Below the pieces are notes generated by a model. It was not told the DNA's origin, ran no database searches, and saw nothing but the letters and a program-made list of their open reading frames with translations. DNA of 64,000 nt from Sphingomonas sp. UBA978. GTDB lineage: Bacteria; Pseudomonadota; Alphaproteobacteria; Sphingomonadales; Sphingomonadaceae. The position numbers were made by a program, and so were the translations under genes. The DNA lies in NCBI RefSeq assembly GCF_002292295.1, contig NZ_DBBS01000003.1, positions 65,265 through 129,264 of the forward strand, in the 5' to 3' direction. Below, piece after piece: positions 27,401-34,644 of the stretch; positions within the stretch are counted from its first letter, which is position 1; every line of letters begins with the position of its first letter.

Positions 27401-27729
27401 TGGCGCATGGCTTTACGGTGCTGGCGACCGGCGGAACGGCGGATTACCTCGAACTCGCCGGCCTTGCGGTCGAAAAGGTCAACAAGGTCGCGCAGGGCCG
27501 GCCGCACATCCTCGACCGGATCATGGACGGTGAGGTCACGCTCATCTTCAACACCACCGAAGGCTGGCAAAGTCTGAAGGATTCGAAGCCGATCCGTCAG
27601 GCGGCGCTGGCGCAGAAGATCCCGTATTTCACCACGGCGCCCGCCAGCGTGCAGGCGGCGGCGGCAATCGGGGTGACGCATCTTGAAGTCAGGCCGTTGC
27701 AATCCTACTATTCGCAGTCGCACAACTGA
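24406..27729 (+). CDS. carB: Carbamoyl-phosphate synthase large subunit
   Basis: An 1107-residue synthetase with the usual duplicated halves: ATP-grasp A for carboxyphosphate ([20 protein letters not shown], about residue 167) and ATP-grasp B for carbamate ([20 protein letters not shown], about 747). The start of the second half is marked by [20 protein letters not shown]. A C-terminal MGS-like regulatory domain follows ([16 protein letters not shown]). The start is GTG at 24406, two bases after the AT-rich gene's stop; its Shine-Dalgarno therefore lies inside that gene (aaggcgag). It is slightly longer than the 1073 residues of E. coli. Confidence 0.97.
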   Translation: [1107 protein letters not shown]

Positions 27730-27801
27730 TCCCGACATAATGACATGTGTGCGGGCGGGCCGGGTCGGTCCGCACGGGTAGCGAGAATTGGGGACGTAGA
27801 T

Positions 27802-28278
27802 ATGGCGACCGTCGAAAAGATGCCGATGCTCCAGGAGGGCTATGAGAAGCTCACCGCGGACCTGAAGCGTCTGAAAGCGGAGCGTCCCCTGATCGTGGAT
27901 GCGATCGAGGAAGCACGCGCGCACGGCGACCTGTCGGAAAACGCCGAATATCATGCGGCGAAGGAACAGCAGGGCCAGAACGAGGCGACGATCAGCGATA
28001 TCGAGGACAAACTGTCCCGCGCGCAGATCATCGACCCGCGCGACCTGTCGGGCGACAAGGTCGTGTTCGGCGCGACCGTGACCTTGCTCGACGATGACGA
28101 CAAGCCGGTGAAGTATCAGATCGTCGGCCAGACCGAGGCGGATGCCAAGACCGGGCGGATTTCGTACAACTCGCCGCTGGGCCGGGCGCTGATCGGCCGC
28201 AAGGTCGACGAGGACGTCGAGGTGTCGGTGCCGGCGGGCGACCGGTATTACGTGGTGTCGAAGATCGAATTCATCTGA
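27802..28278 (+). CDS. greA: Transcription elongation factor GreA
   Basis: A 158-residue GreA. It rescues backtracked RNA polymerase by stimulating transcript cleavage through the acidic tip of its coiled coil, seen as EARAHGDLSENAEYHAAKEQ. The C-terminal domain ends in the typical SPLGRALIGRKVDEDVEVSV. The start at 27802 (MATVEKMPMLQEGYEKL) follows an RBS (ggggac); the open frame upstream is not conserved. It lies 72 bases after carB on the same strand, the common carA-carB-greA order. Confidence 0.97.
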   Translation: MATVEKMPMLQEGYEKLTADLKRLKAERPLIVDAIEEARAHGDLSENAEYHAAKEQQGQNEATISDIEDKLSRAQIIDPRDLSGDKVVFGATVTLLDDDDKPVKYQIVGQTEADAKTGRISYNSPLGRALIGRKVDEDVEVSVPAGDRYYVVSKIEFI

Positions 28279-28298
28279 TCCGACGGCACGCTGGGCTC

Positions 28299-28320
28299 GC
28301 CCCGGAACCGGTTCCGGGGC
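28299..28320. terminator. Perfect palindrome between convergent greA and ftsB
   Basis: GCCCCGGAACC followed at once by GGTTCCGGGGC (28299-28320) is a perfect 22-base palindrome 20 bases after the greA stop and 10 bases after the ftsB stop on the other strand. It could serve as a bidirectional terminator, though neither side has a U-run. A related dyad (CCCGGACC/GGTCCGGG) lies at 54068-54084. Confidence 0.5.
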
Positions 28321-28330
28321 GGTCGGGGCG

Positions 28331-28651
28331 TCACTTCAGCGGTACGATGACCTCGTCCGGATGGGCGACGTTGAGTTCCTTGCGGACCATTTCGTCGACC
28401 ATGTCCGGATTGGCATGATCCGGGTCGAGCAGCGCCACCCGGTTCTTCAGCACCGCACGCTTCTGGTCCAGCGCCGCGAACTGCTTTTCGCGGCGCACCA
28501 GCTGCTTCTTGTAATCGCCATAGGCGAGGATGCCGTTCGGGCCGAGCACCGCATAGGCACCGAAGAACGCCATGATCGTCAGGCCGAGCGCGGGCAGGGC
28601 AGCCCGACGCATCGTCCTGCGAAACGCCGATGTCTTCGCTACCCGTGCCAT
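28331..28651 (-). CDS. ftsB: Septum formation initiator / cell division protein FtsB
   Basis: A 106-residue FtsB/DivIC-family protein: a short basic cytoplasmic start, one transmembrane helix (ALPALGLTIMAFFGAYAVLG), then the periplasmic coiled coil KKQLVRREKQFAALDQKRAV and a conserved end MVRKELNVAHPDEVIVPL. FtsB forms a complex with FtsL and FtsQ in the divisome. The ATG at 28651 lies 6-9 bases after ggcgagg; an ATG three codons upstream is possible. It follows eno by 32 bases, a common eno-ftsB arrangement. Confidence 0.9.
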   Translation of the reverse strand: MARVAKTSAFRRTMRRAALPALGLTIMAFFGAYAVLGPNGILAYGDYKKQLVRREKQFAALDQKRAVLKNRVALLDPDHANPDMVDEMVRKELNVAHPDEVIVPLK

Positions 28652-28683
28652 GCCCGCCATCCTCGCCCGCCGCGCGTTTCGGA

Positions 28684-29961
28684 TCAAGCCTTCAGAACGT
28701 CGCGGCCGGCATAGCGTGCCGCGTCGCCCAGCTCTTCCTCGATACGGATCAGCTGGTTGTACTTGGCGAGCCGGTCCGACCGGGCCAGCGACCCCGTCTT
28801 GATCTGCCCGCAATTGGTCGCGACCGCGAGGTCGGCGATCGTCGCATCCTCGGTCTCGCCCGACCGGTGGCTCATCACCGCGGTGTAGCGCGCGCGCTGC
28901 GCCATGTTCACCGCTTCTAGCGTCTCGGTCAGCGTGCCGATCTGGTTGACCTTGACCAGCAGCGAATTGGCGTAGCCGCCGTCGATGCCGCGCTTCAGCC
29001 GCTTGGGGTTGGTGACGAACAGATCGTCGCCGACCAGCTGGACCTTGTCGCCGATCAGGTCGGTCAGCGCCTTCCAGCCCTCCCAATCGTCCTCGCTCAT
29101 GCCGTCCTCGATCGAGAAGATCGGGTAGCGGCGGGTCAGGTCGGCGAGATATTCGGCCATCGCGCCGCTCTCCAGCACCTTGCCCTCGCCCGAGATGTTG
29201 TAGCGGCCGTCCTTGTAGAATTCGGTCGCGGCGCAATCGAGCGCCAGCATCACGTCCTCGCCCGGCGTGTAGCCCGCCTTCTCGATGCTCTGCATGATGA
29301 AGCCGAGCGCCTCTTCGGTGCTGGCGATGTTCGGCGCGAAGCCGCCCTCGTCGCCGACGCCGGTCGCCAGGCTCTTGTCGTGCAGCGCCTTCTTGAGCGT
29401 GTGGAAGATCTCCGAACCGCAGCGCACCGCCTCGACGATGTTCTCGGCGCCGACGGGGACGATCATGAATTCCTGGAAATCGATCGGATTGTCGGCATGT
29501 TCGCCGCCGTTGATGATGTTCATCATCGGCACCGGCAGGACGTGCGCCGATACGCCGCCGACATATTTGTACAATGGCATCCCGCGCGCTTCCGCGGCGG
29601 CCTTGGCGGCGGCGAGGCTGACGCCGAGGATCGCGTTCGCACCGAGGCGCCCCTTGTTCTCCGTGCCGTCGAGTTCGATCATCGTGCGGTCGAGGTCGGC
29701 CTGATCCTCGGCATCGAGGCCGATCAGCGCCTCGACCAGTTCGCCGTTCACCGCCTCGATCGCGTCGTCGACGCCCTTGCCGCCCCAGCGGCTCTTGTCG
29801 CCGTCGCGCTTCTCGACCGCCTCATGCGCGCCCGTCGAGGCGCCCGACGGCACCGCGGCGCGACCGAAGCTGCCGTCCTCCAGCAACACGTCGACCTCCA
29901 CGGTGGGATTGCCGCGGCTGTCGAGGATCTGGCGGCCATGGATGTCGATGATTGCGGTCAC
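28684..29961 (-). CDS. eno: Enolase
   Basis: A 425-residue enolase of glycolysis and the RNA degradosome, converting 2-phosphoglycerate to phosphoenolpyruvate. It begins TAIIDIHGRQILDSRGNPTV after a GTG start at 29961 preceded by a taggagc RBS. Active-site and Mg-binding blocks are intact: GDEGGFAPN, FSIEDGMSEDDWEGW, LVGDDLFVTN and the C-terminal SHRSGETED. The length matches the family. It is divergent from the yqjD-like group and upstream of ftsB. Confidence 0.98.
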   Translation of the reverse strand: MTAIIDIHGRQILDSRGNPTVEVDVLLEDGSFGRAAVPSGASTGAHEAVEKRDGDKSRWGGKGVDDAIEAVNGELVEALIGLDAEDQADLDRTMIELDGTENKGRLGANAILGVSLAAAKAAAEARGMPLYKYVGGVSAHVLPVPMMNIINGGEHADNPIDFQEFMIVPVGAENIVEAVRCGSEIFHTLKKALHDKSLATGVGDEGGFAPNIASTEEALGFIMQSIEKAGYTPGEDVMLALDCAATEFYKDGRYNISGEGKVLESGAMAEYLADLTRRYPIFSIEDGMSEDDWEGWKALTDLIGDKVQLVGDDLFVTNPKRLKRGIDGGYANSLLVKVNQIGTLTETLEAVNMAQRARYTAVMSHRSGETEDATIADLAVATNCGQIKTGSLARSDRLAKYNQLIRIEEELGDAARYAGRDVLKA

Positions 29962-30099
29962 GTAACGATGCTCCTACGTCTTGGGGCTGTGAGGGCGCCT
30001 CTACCCTGCCCGATGCGGTGCGGCAATCTCCTGAGCCGTCAGGGAACCGCGCTCGGTCGGCCGGGGTTGAGGGTGTCGAACAACCGAAAAGGGCGCGTC

Positions 30100-30606
30100 A
30101 TGGCCGATAACGACCTGAAACCGATCACCGATGGCGACATCACGCCACCGCCAGCCACCACCGATTTCACGCCGGCCGAGCCGCTGAAAAATGCCGGCGT
30201 CGAATTCGACCCGGCGACCGGCGGCAAGACCGAGCAGGTGAAGCAGACCGTGAAGGACTATTCGTCCAAATACGGCAGCCAGGCGACCGACAAGATCCGT
30301 ACCCTCGCCGATACCGGCAAGGAGCGCGCCGTCGGCGGGCTCGACCAGCTGTCGCAGATGATTACCGATGCGGCGGGTCAGGTCGACGAGCGGCTGGGTG
30401 CGCAATATGGCGAATATGCCCGCTCGGCAGCCGGCCTCGTGTCGGGCTTTTCCGACCAGATCAAGACCAAGGACGTCGACCAGCTGCTGGACGAAGCGCG
30501 CGAGTTCGTCCGCAAGAGCCCCGGCGTCGCGGTCGGCGTCGCGGCCGCGCTGGGCTTTGCGGTCGCCCGCCTCGTCCAGTCCGGCATCGACGGCGACAAG
30601 GCCTGA
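30100..30606 (+). CDS. YqjD/DUF883-like membrane-anchored protein
   Basis: A 168-residue protein. The first 45 residues are polar and proline-rich, the middle is a long amphipathic helix (KTEQVKQTVKDYSSKYGSQA onwards), and the C-terminus carries VRKSPGVAVGVAAALGFAVA then RLVQSG. That last block is the characteristic C-terminal membrane anchor of the YqjD/ElaB (DUF883) family, which tethers ribosomes or other partners to the inner membrane in E. coli. With the next two genes it forms a yqjD-yqjE-yqjK-like set. The start at 30100 follows a purine-rich stretch. Expression in stress or stationary phase is inferred from the family. Confidence 0.75.
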   Translation: MADNDLKPITDGDITPPPATTDFTPAEPLKNAGVEFDPATGGKTEQVKQTVKDYSSKYGSQATDKIRTLADTGKERAVGGLDQLSQMITDAAGQVDERLGAQYGEYARSAAGLVSGFSDQIKTKDVDQLLDEAREFVRKSPGVAVGVAAALGFAVARLVQSGIDGDKA

Positions 30607-30613
30607 CCGGCCC

Positions 30614-30955
30614 ATGGCGGTGATCGAGCCGGTGACGGACGACGAGGGCATCGGCGCCCTCGTCTCGCAACTCGTCGACGATGCGCGGGGACTGGCCAGT
30701 GCCGAGGTGGCATTGGTCAAGGCGCGCATCGGCGAACGCATGAGCGCCTACAAGAATGCCGCGATCTTCTTCGTCATCGCCGGCACATTGGGGCTGGCGG
30801 CGCTGATCGCGCTGCTGGTCGGGCTGATCCTCAGCCTTGCGACCTTGATCGGTCCGGGGCTGGCGACGGCCGCGGTGGTGATCGGCACGCTGGCGATCGC
30901 CGCGGTGCTGGCGATCATCGGCAAGGGGCGGCTGTCCCCGGGGGCGCCGCAATGA
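30614..30955 (+). CDS. Phage holin family / YqjE-like membrane protein
   Basis: A 113-residue protein with a cytoplasmic helix (residues 12-45, GALVSQLVDDARGLASAEVA) and two adjacent transmembrane segments (about 50-72 and 77-101). This is the plan of the phage-holin-superfamily III / YqjE family (PF07332), which despite its name is chromosomal and not lytic. It starts 7 bases after the YqjD-like gene and its stop overlaps the next start (ATGA), so the three are co-translated. Role: membrane stress or stationary-phase envelope protein by analogy. Confidence 0.8.
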   Translation: MAVIEPVTDDEGIGALVSQLVDDARGLASAEVALVKARIGERMSAYKNAAIFFVIAGTLGLAALIALLVGLILSLATLIGPGLATAAVVIGTLAIAAVLAIIGKGRLSPGAPQ

Positions 30956-31287
30956 GCGCGCTCGATCCCGCCACCCGGTTGGCGACGGCAGAGCTGGAAG
31001 CGGCAGCGGCACGCGAGCGGCTGTCGTTGACGGTGAGCCGGTTGCAGGTGAGGCTCAACCCCAAGACGCTGGCGCTGCAGGCCGCGCGTGACGTTGCCGA
31101 CAAGGGCGGCGCGGCCGCGCAGGCGAGCCTTGATACCGCGATTCGCAATCCCGGTGCGGTCGCCGGCGCCACCGCGGTCGCCGGGCTGTTCCTCGCGCGG
31201 CATCGGATCGCCAGCCTGTTCCGCCGCAAGCCCAAGCACAAGCCCGGCCATCGCGATCACGAACCCGGCCTCGGCCCGCAAGACTAA
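30952..31287 (+). CDS. DUF3618-like / YqjK-like small protein
   Basis: A 111-residue protein with an N-terminal amphipathic helix containing ELEAAAARERLSLTVSRLQV, the sort of motif seen in DUF3618 and YqjK-type proteins, then a hydrophobic patch (NPGAVAGATAVAGLFLAR, about 69-86) and a basic tail (RRKPKHKPGHRDH). It overlaps the holin-like gene by four bases. A single membrane association is likely. Function unknown; grouped with its neighbours as a yqjDEK-like module. Confidence 0.65.
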   Translation: MSALDPATRLATAELEAAAARERLSLTVSRLQVRLNPKTLALQAARDVADKGGAAAQASLDTAIRNPGAVAGATAVAGLFLARHRIASLFRRKPKHKPGHRDHEPGLGPQD

Positions 31288-31307
31288 CCTGTAAAAGGAC
31301 CAGAGAT

Positions 31308-31685
31308 ATGAACGCCCATACCCAGGACCGTCTCGACGACGCCAAGCATGCAGCCGGCGATGCGGCACGCCGCACCGCGGACGCGATCGAATCCAATCCG
31401 CTGGCGATCGTCGCGGGCGGCATCGCGATCGGCGCGCTGGCCGGGGCGCTGATCCCGCGCTCCGCCAAGGAAAAGGAATTGCTCGCTCCGGTCGGCCGCT
31501 CCCTCAGCGAACGTGCGCGCAGTGCCTTCCAGGCGGCGCGCGAGGCGGGCAACAGCGAACTGCAGAATGCCGGCCTGTCGAAGGATGCGGCAAAGGATCA
31601 GGTAAAGTCGCTGTTCCAGGGCATTGCCAAAGCGGCGACCAGCGCGGGGTCGGCCGCGGCCAAGGGCGCGGCCAACAAGGCATGA
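31308..31685 (+). CDS. Hypothetical helical membrane-associated protein
   Basis: A 125-residue alanine-rich protein: an amphipathic start (RLDDAKHAAGDAARRTADAI), a glycine-rich hydrophobic segment (NPLAIVAGGIAIGALAGALI, 36-55) that resembles the YqjD/ElaB anchor but sits in the middle, then a charged helix. It lies 20 bases after the DUF3618-like gene with its own RBS (aggaccagagat) and is likely the last gene of that operon, since a long hairpin follows. No specific family is recognised. Confidence 0.65.
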   Translation: MNAHTQDRLDDAKHAAGDAARRTADAIESNPLAIVAGGIAIGALAGALIPRSAKEKELLAPVGRSLSERARSAFQAAREAGNSELQNAGLSKDAAKDQVKSLFQGIAKAATSAGSAAAKGAANKA

Positions 31686-31692
31686 GGCATGC

Positions 31693-31721
31693 GGGGAGCG
31701 GCCGATGATCGGCGGCTCCCC
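31693..31721 (+). terminator. Hairpin at the end of the yqjD-like operon
   Basis: GGGGAGC (31693-31699) pairs with GCTCCCC (31715-31721), and GCCGAT with ATCGGC inside, giving a nearly perfect 29-base palindrome 8 bases after the stop codon. It is followed by GTCTTCC, so there is no true U-run; termination is likely but not certain. Confidence 0.6.
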
Positions 31722-31793
31722 GTCTTCCGGGGTTCAATATTGCAGCGCAACACGCTAACGCGGCGCCTTGAACCTCTCACCCGGGAACCGCGT

Positions 31794-32024
31794 ATGAGCA
31801 AGCTGCACCTCGTCTTCGGCGGTCGCGTCAACGACCCCCGTACCCTCGAATTCGCCGATCCTTCGAAGCTGGAGGTCGTCGGCATCTTCGCCGATTACGC
31901 CAGTGCGGAAAAAGCGTGGCGCGCCAATGCGCAGCGCACGGTCGACGATGCCGAAATGAAGTTCGTCGTCGTGCATCTGCATCGCCTGCTCCAGCCGGAG
32001 CTGCTCGCACCGCCGGCGGCCTGA
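31794..32024 (+). CDS. DUF4170 domain-containing protein
   Basis: A 76-residue protein matching the DUF4170 family of alphaproteobacteria: it starts MSKLHLVFGGRVNDPRTLEF and has the conserved VVGIFADYASAEKAWRANAQ and VDDAEMKFVVVHLHRLL. The family has no known function. It is separated from the preceding operon by a hairpin and is convergent with the TonB receptor gene. A moderate Shine-Dalgarno (ccgggaa) precedes the start. Confidence 0.88.
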   Translation: MSKLHLVFGGRVNDPRTLEFADPSKLEVVGIFADYASAEKAWRANAQRTVDDAEMKFVVVHLHRLLQPELLAPPAA

Positions 32025-32040
32025 TCGCAGACAAGGTCCA

Positions 32041-32070
32041 TGTCCGGACGGCGCTCAGGCCGCCCGGACA
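32041..32070. terminator. Bidirectional hairpin between convergent genes
   Basis: TGTCCGG-A-CGGC (32041-32052) pairs with GCCG-C-CCGGACA (32059-32070), one mismatch, between the DUF4170 stop and the TonB receptor stop. A short U-run is lacking. Confidence 0.55.
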
Positions 32071-32079
32071 CGGCGCCGG

Positions 32080-34494
32080 TCAGAAGCGGAAGCCCACCTC
32101 GGCGCCATAGAAGCGCGGCTCACCGGCGATATAGGTCGGCACGCCGAAGCCGCCGCCGGTATTGCCTGCATCGATCAGATAGCGCTTGTCGGTGAGGTTT
32201 CGCGCAAACCCCCCGATCGTGTAGCGGCCATTGTCGATGTCCACGCCGGCCCGCACATTGACCAGCGTATAGCCGCCCTGCGAAATCGCGGCGCTGTTGG
32301 GCAGCTCGAAGAACACCCTCGACCGATAGGTGACGCTGGGCGTCGCATAGAGCGTCGCGCGATCGGTGACCGGCAGCCGCAGCGTGGCGCCGCCCGATGC
32401 GGTATAGGCGGGCTGCAGCCGGAACCGGTTGCCCGCGAACACGCCGTTGCTCGCATCCTTGCCGATGCCGCCATCGATATAGGCGAAGGTGCCGAACAGC
32501 GACAGGACGTTGGCGAGCCGCAGATTGCCCTCCAGTTCGACGCCGAGGTTGTTCGCCGATCCGGCGCTTTGCGTGGTCGTCACGCCATTCTGGGTGATCG
32601 ACACCTGAAAACCGTCATAGGTCTGGTAGAAGACCGACGCCGCGCCGCTGAACGGACCGACGCGCCCCTTGATGCCGCCCTCGTAGTTCCACACCTTTTC
32701 CTCTGCGATCACCTGACGGTTGGGGATCGATCCGGCGTTTGCGACGCTGGTCGGGACGATGCGGCTGGCGGCGAGCTGGACCACCGGCGAGCGGCGGCCG
32801 TTGCTGATCGTGGCATAGACGTTGACGTCGTCGTTGAGCTTCACCAGCGCGTTGAAGCGGGGGAGGATCGCCATGAAGCTTTCCTCCGCCTCGTAGCGCA
32901 CGCCTTTGGTGTTGGCGGTGCCGAGCAGGCTGGTGAAGATGCCGAGCCCGGCGAGGATCTGCGAATCGGGCTGGGTGGAGGTATAGCCGGACTGGCGATC
33001 CTCGATCAGGATGCGGGCGCCGGCGGTCAGTTCCAGCGCAGGCGTCGGGATCCACGTCGCGTCGGCGAAGACCGAATAGGTGTCGTTGTTGCCGTAATTG
33101 GCGAATTCGGCGGCATAGGGGATGACGGTCGCACGTCCGCCGGTCAGTAGCGCGGTGGCGCGGGTCGCGGGGATGGTGCCGTCGGCGGCGATGCAGGCGG
33201 GGCCGGTCGGCACGCCGGCGCGGTTCAGGTTCTGCCGGATGGGTGCATAGGCGGCCGTCACCGAACAGGCGAGATACGTGCCCTCCTCGGTCGAGAAGGG
33301 CACGCGCTGATAGCCGTTCTCGAAAAAGGCGTTCCAGCCGAAGGCCGCGCGATATTTGCGGCCTTCGAAGGCGAAGCGGCTCTCGTGGCTCCACTGGTCG
33401 CCCTTCGCATCCTCGGCGAATTCCAGATACCAGGCAGGGCCGCCGTCGGCGTCGAAGGTCTCGAGCGCGTCGAAGCGGCGGTAGCCGTTGACGGTGGTGA
33501 AGGTGACGCCCGGCGACAGCTCGGCGGTCAGGGTAAAGTTGGCGTCGTAGACGTTGCGGTCGAGGCCGAGCTTGCGCTTGCCGAGCACGCTTTGCGAAAA
33601 GGGCGAGCCCGACAGTTCGGCATAGCCGTAGTCGCCGGTCTGGCCGCCGGTGGGGGCGAAGGCGCGGCTCTTGAACGCGGTGCCGGGATTGCGCTGGCCG
33701 TCATAGGTGAGGACGAGGTCGGCGGTGACCGTGTCGCTCGGCCGCCAGCGCAGCGAGCCGCGGATGCCGCGCTGATCCTGCCCGTTGAGATCGTCCTGAT
33801 CGACCCGGCCCTGATTCTGGTTGGGGACGTTCGGATCGCCGGCGATATTGCGGACATAGCCGTCGCGATATTTGTAGGCGAAGGCGATGCGACCGGCGAG
33901 CGTGTCGTTGCCGGCGTTGATGAAGCCCGACACCTGCGTGCGGTCGTAATTGCCGTAGCTGGCGTCGAGTCCGACATGCGTGCCGGCGACCGGGCGGGCG
34001 GAGACGAGGCTGATCGCGCCGACCGCGGCGGCGGTGCCGAACAGCGTCGCCTGCGGCCCCTTCACCACCTCGATCCGTTCGAGGTCGTAGAGGTCCTGCC
34101 ACGCGCCGCGCGAGCGGCTGATGTCGACGCCGTTGTAATAGAGGGTGACGCGCGCGCCCTGTTGCGCCGAGCCGGAGTCCGAGGTGATGCCGCGGATGAC
34201 GAGGCCGGGGTTGTTGGCGCTCTGCTCCTGCACTTGCAGACCGGGGATGAAGGCGGCGACCTCGTCCAGTTCGGAGACGCCGATCTGCGCCATGCGCGCG
34301 CCGGTGAGCGCGGTGACCGTGACCGGCACGTCCTCGATCCGCTGTTCGCGCTTCTGGGCGGTCACGATAATCTCGTTCGCCTCCTCCGCCGCAGCCAGCG
34401 GCGCCGCGGCCTGCACGGTCGCCTGCGCCACCGCCGTCGTCGAGCAGGTGGCGGCGAGCCCGGCGAGCGCCAGGCGCGTGACAAAAGGCTTCAT
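32080..34494 (-). CDS. TonB-dependent outer membrane receptor
   Basis: An 804-residue receptor. A signal peptide (MKPFVTRLALAGLAATCSTT to AVAQA) precedes the TonB box region (EIIVTAQKREQRIEDVPVTV), the plug (LQVQEQSANNPGLVIRGITS, then RIEVVKGPQATLFG) and a 22-strand barrel ending GAEVGFRF. The start at 34494 is the one with a signal peptide; an upstream ATG is not supported. It imports an unknown ligand. It is divergent from a PhoD-type phosphatase, so an organophosphate or phosphate-scavenging role is plausible; a possible Pho box lies between the two. Confidence 0.93.
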   Translation of the reverse strand: MKPFVTRLALAGLAATCSTTAVAQATVQAAAPLAAAEEANEIIVTAQKREQRIEDVPVTVTALTGARMAQIGVSELDEVAAFIPGLQVQEQSANNPGLVIRGITSDSGSAQQGARVTLYYNGVDISRSRGAWQDLYDLERIEVVKGPQATLFGTAAAVGAISLVSARPVAGTHVGLDASYGNYDRTQVSGFINAGNDTLAGRIAFAYKYRDGYVRNIAGDPNVPNQNQGRVDQDDLNGQDQRGIRGSLRWRPSDTVTADLVLTYDGQRNPGTAFKSRAFAPTGGQTGDYGYAELSGSPFSQSVLGKRKLGLDRNVYDANFTLTAELSPGVTFTTVNGYRRFDALETFDADGGPAWYLEFAEDAKGDQWSHESRFAFEGRKYRAAFGWNAFFENGYQRVPFSTEEGTYLACSVTAAYAPIRQNLNRAGVPTGPACIAADGTIPATRATALLTGGRATVIPYAAEFANYGNNDTYSVFADATWIPTPALELTAGARILIEDRQSGYTSTQPDSQILAGLGIFTSLLGTANTKGVRYEAEESFMAILPRFNALVKLNDDVNVYATISNGRRSPVVQLAASRIVPTSVANAGSIPNRQVIAEEKVWNYEGGIKGRVGPFSGAASVFYQTYDGFQVSITQNGVTTTQSAGSANNLGVELEGNLRLANVLSLFGTFAYIDGGIGKDASNGVFAGNRFRLQPAYTASGGATLRLPVTDRATLYATPSVTYRSRVFFELPNSAAISQGGYTLVNVRAGVDIDNGRYTIGGFARNLTDKRYLIDAGNTGGGFGVPTYIAGEPRFYGAEVGFRF

Positions 34495-34540
34495 CGTTAT
34501 TCCCCCGTTATTTAGCTGTCGGACCCCGTAGAATGCCGTG

Positions 34541-34558
34541 ATGACGGCAGCGTGACGA
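34541..34558 (-). promoter_or_regulatory. Possible Pho box between the TonB receptor and phoD
   Basis: Read leftwards, TCGTCAC-GCTG-CCGTCAT resembles two CTGTCAT/C half-sites with the 4-base spacing of PhoB boxes (second half 6 of 7, first half weaker). It lies 47 bases upstream of the TonB receptor start and 87 bases upstream of the phosphatase. Suggestive only. Confidence 0.35.
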
Positions 34559-34644
34559 CTTCGTCTTGCCAGTGTCACGGCCAAGTCTTTGAAAAGTCAC
34601 ACGTCGATCCTAACCGCGAAGCAGAGGATGCAGGGGATGCCACG

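Noticed and set aside
24331..27954. An uninterrupted 1207-codon frame on the minus strand opposite carB
   Set aside because: It is the antisense shadow of a high-GC gene: carB on the plus strand is a full match to a known family, while the opposite frame is rich in R, D and H and resembles nothing.
30614..30955. Phage holin annotation as evidence of a prophage
   Set aside because: The protein is of the chromosomal YqjE type; no other phage gene is near.
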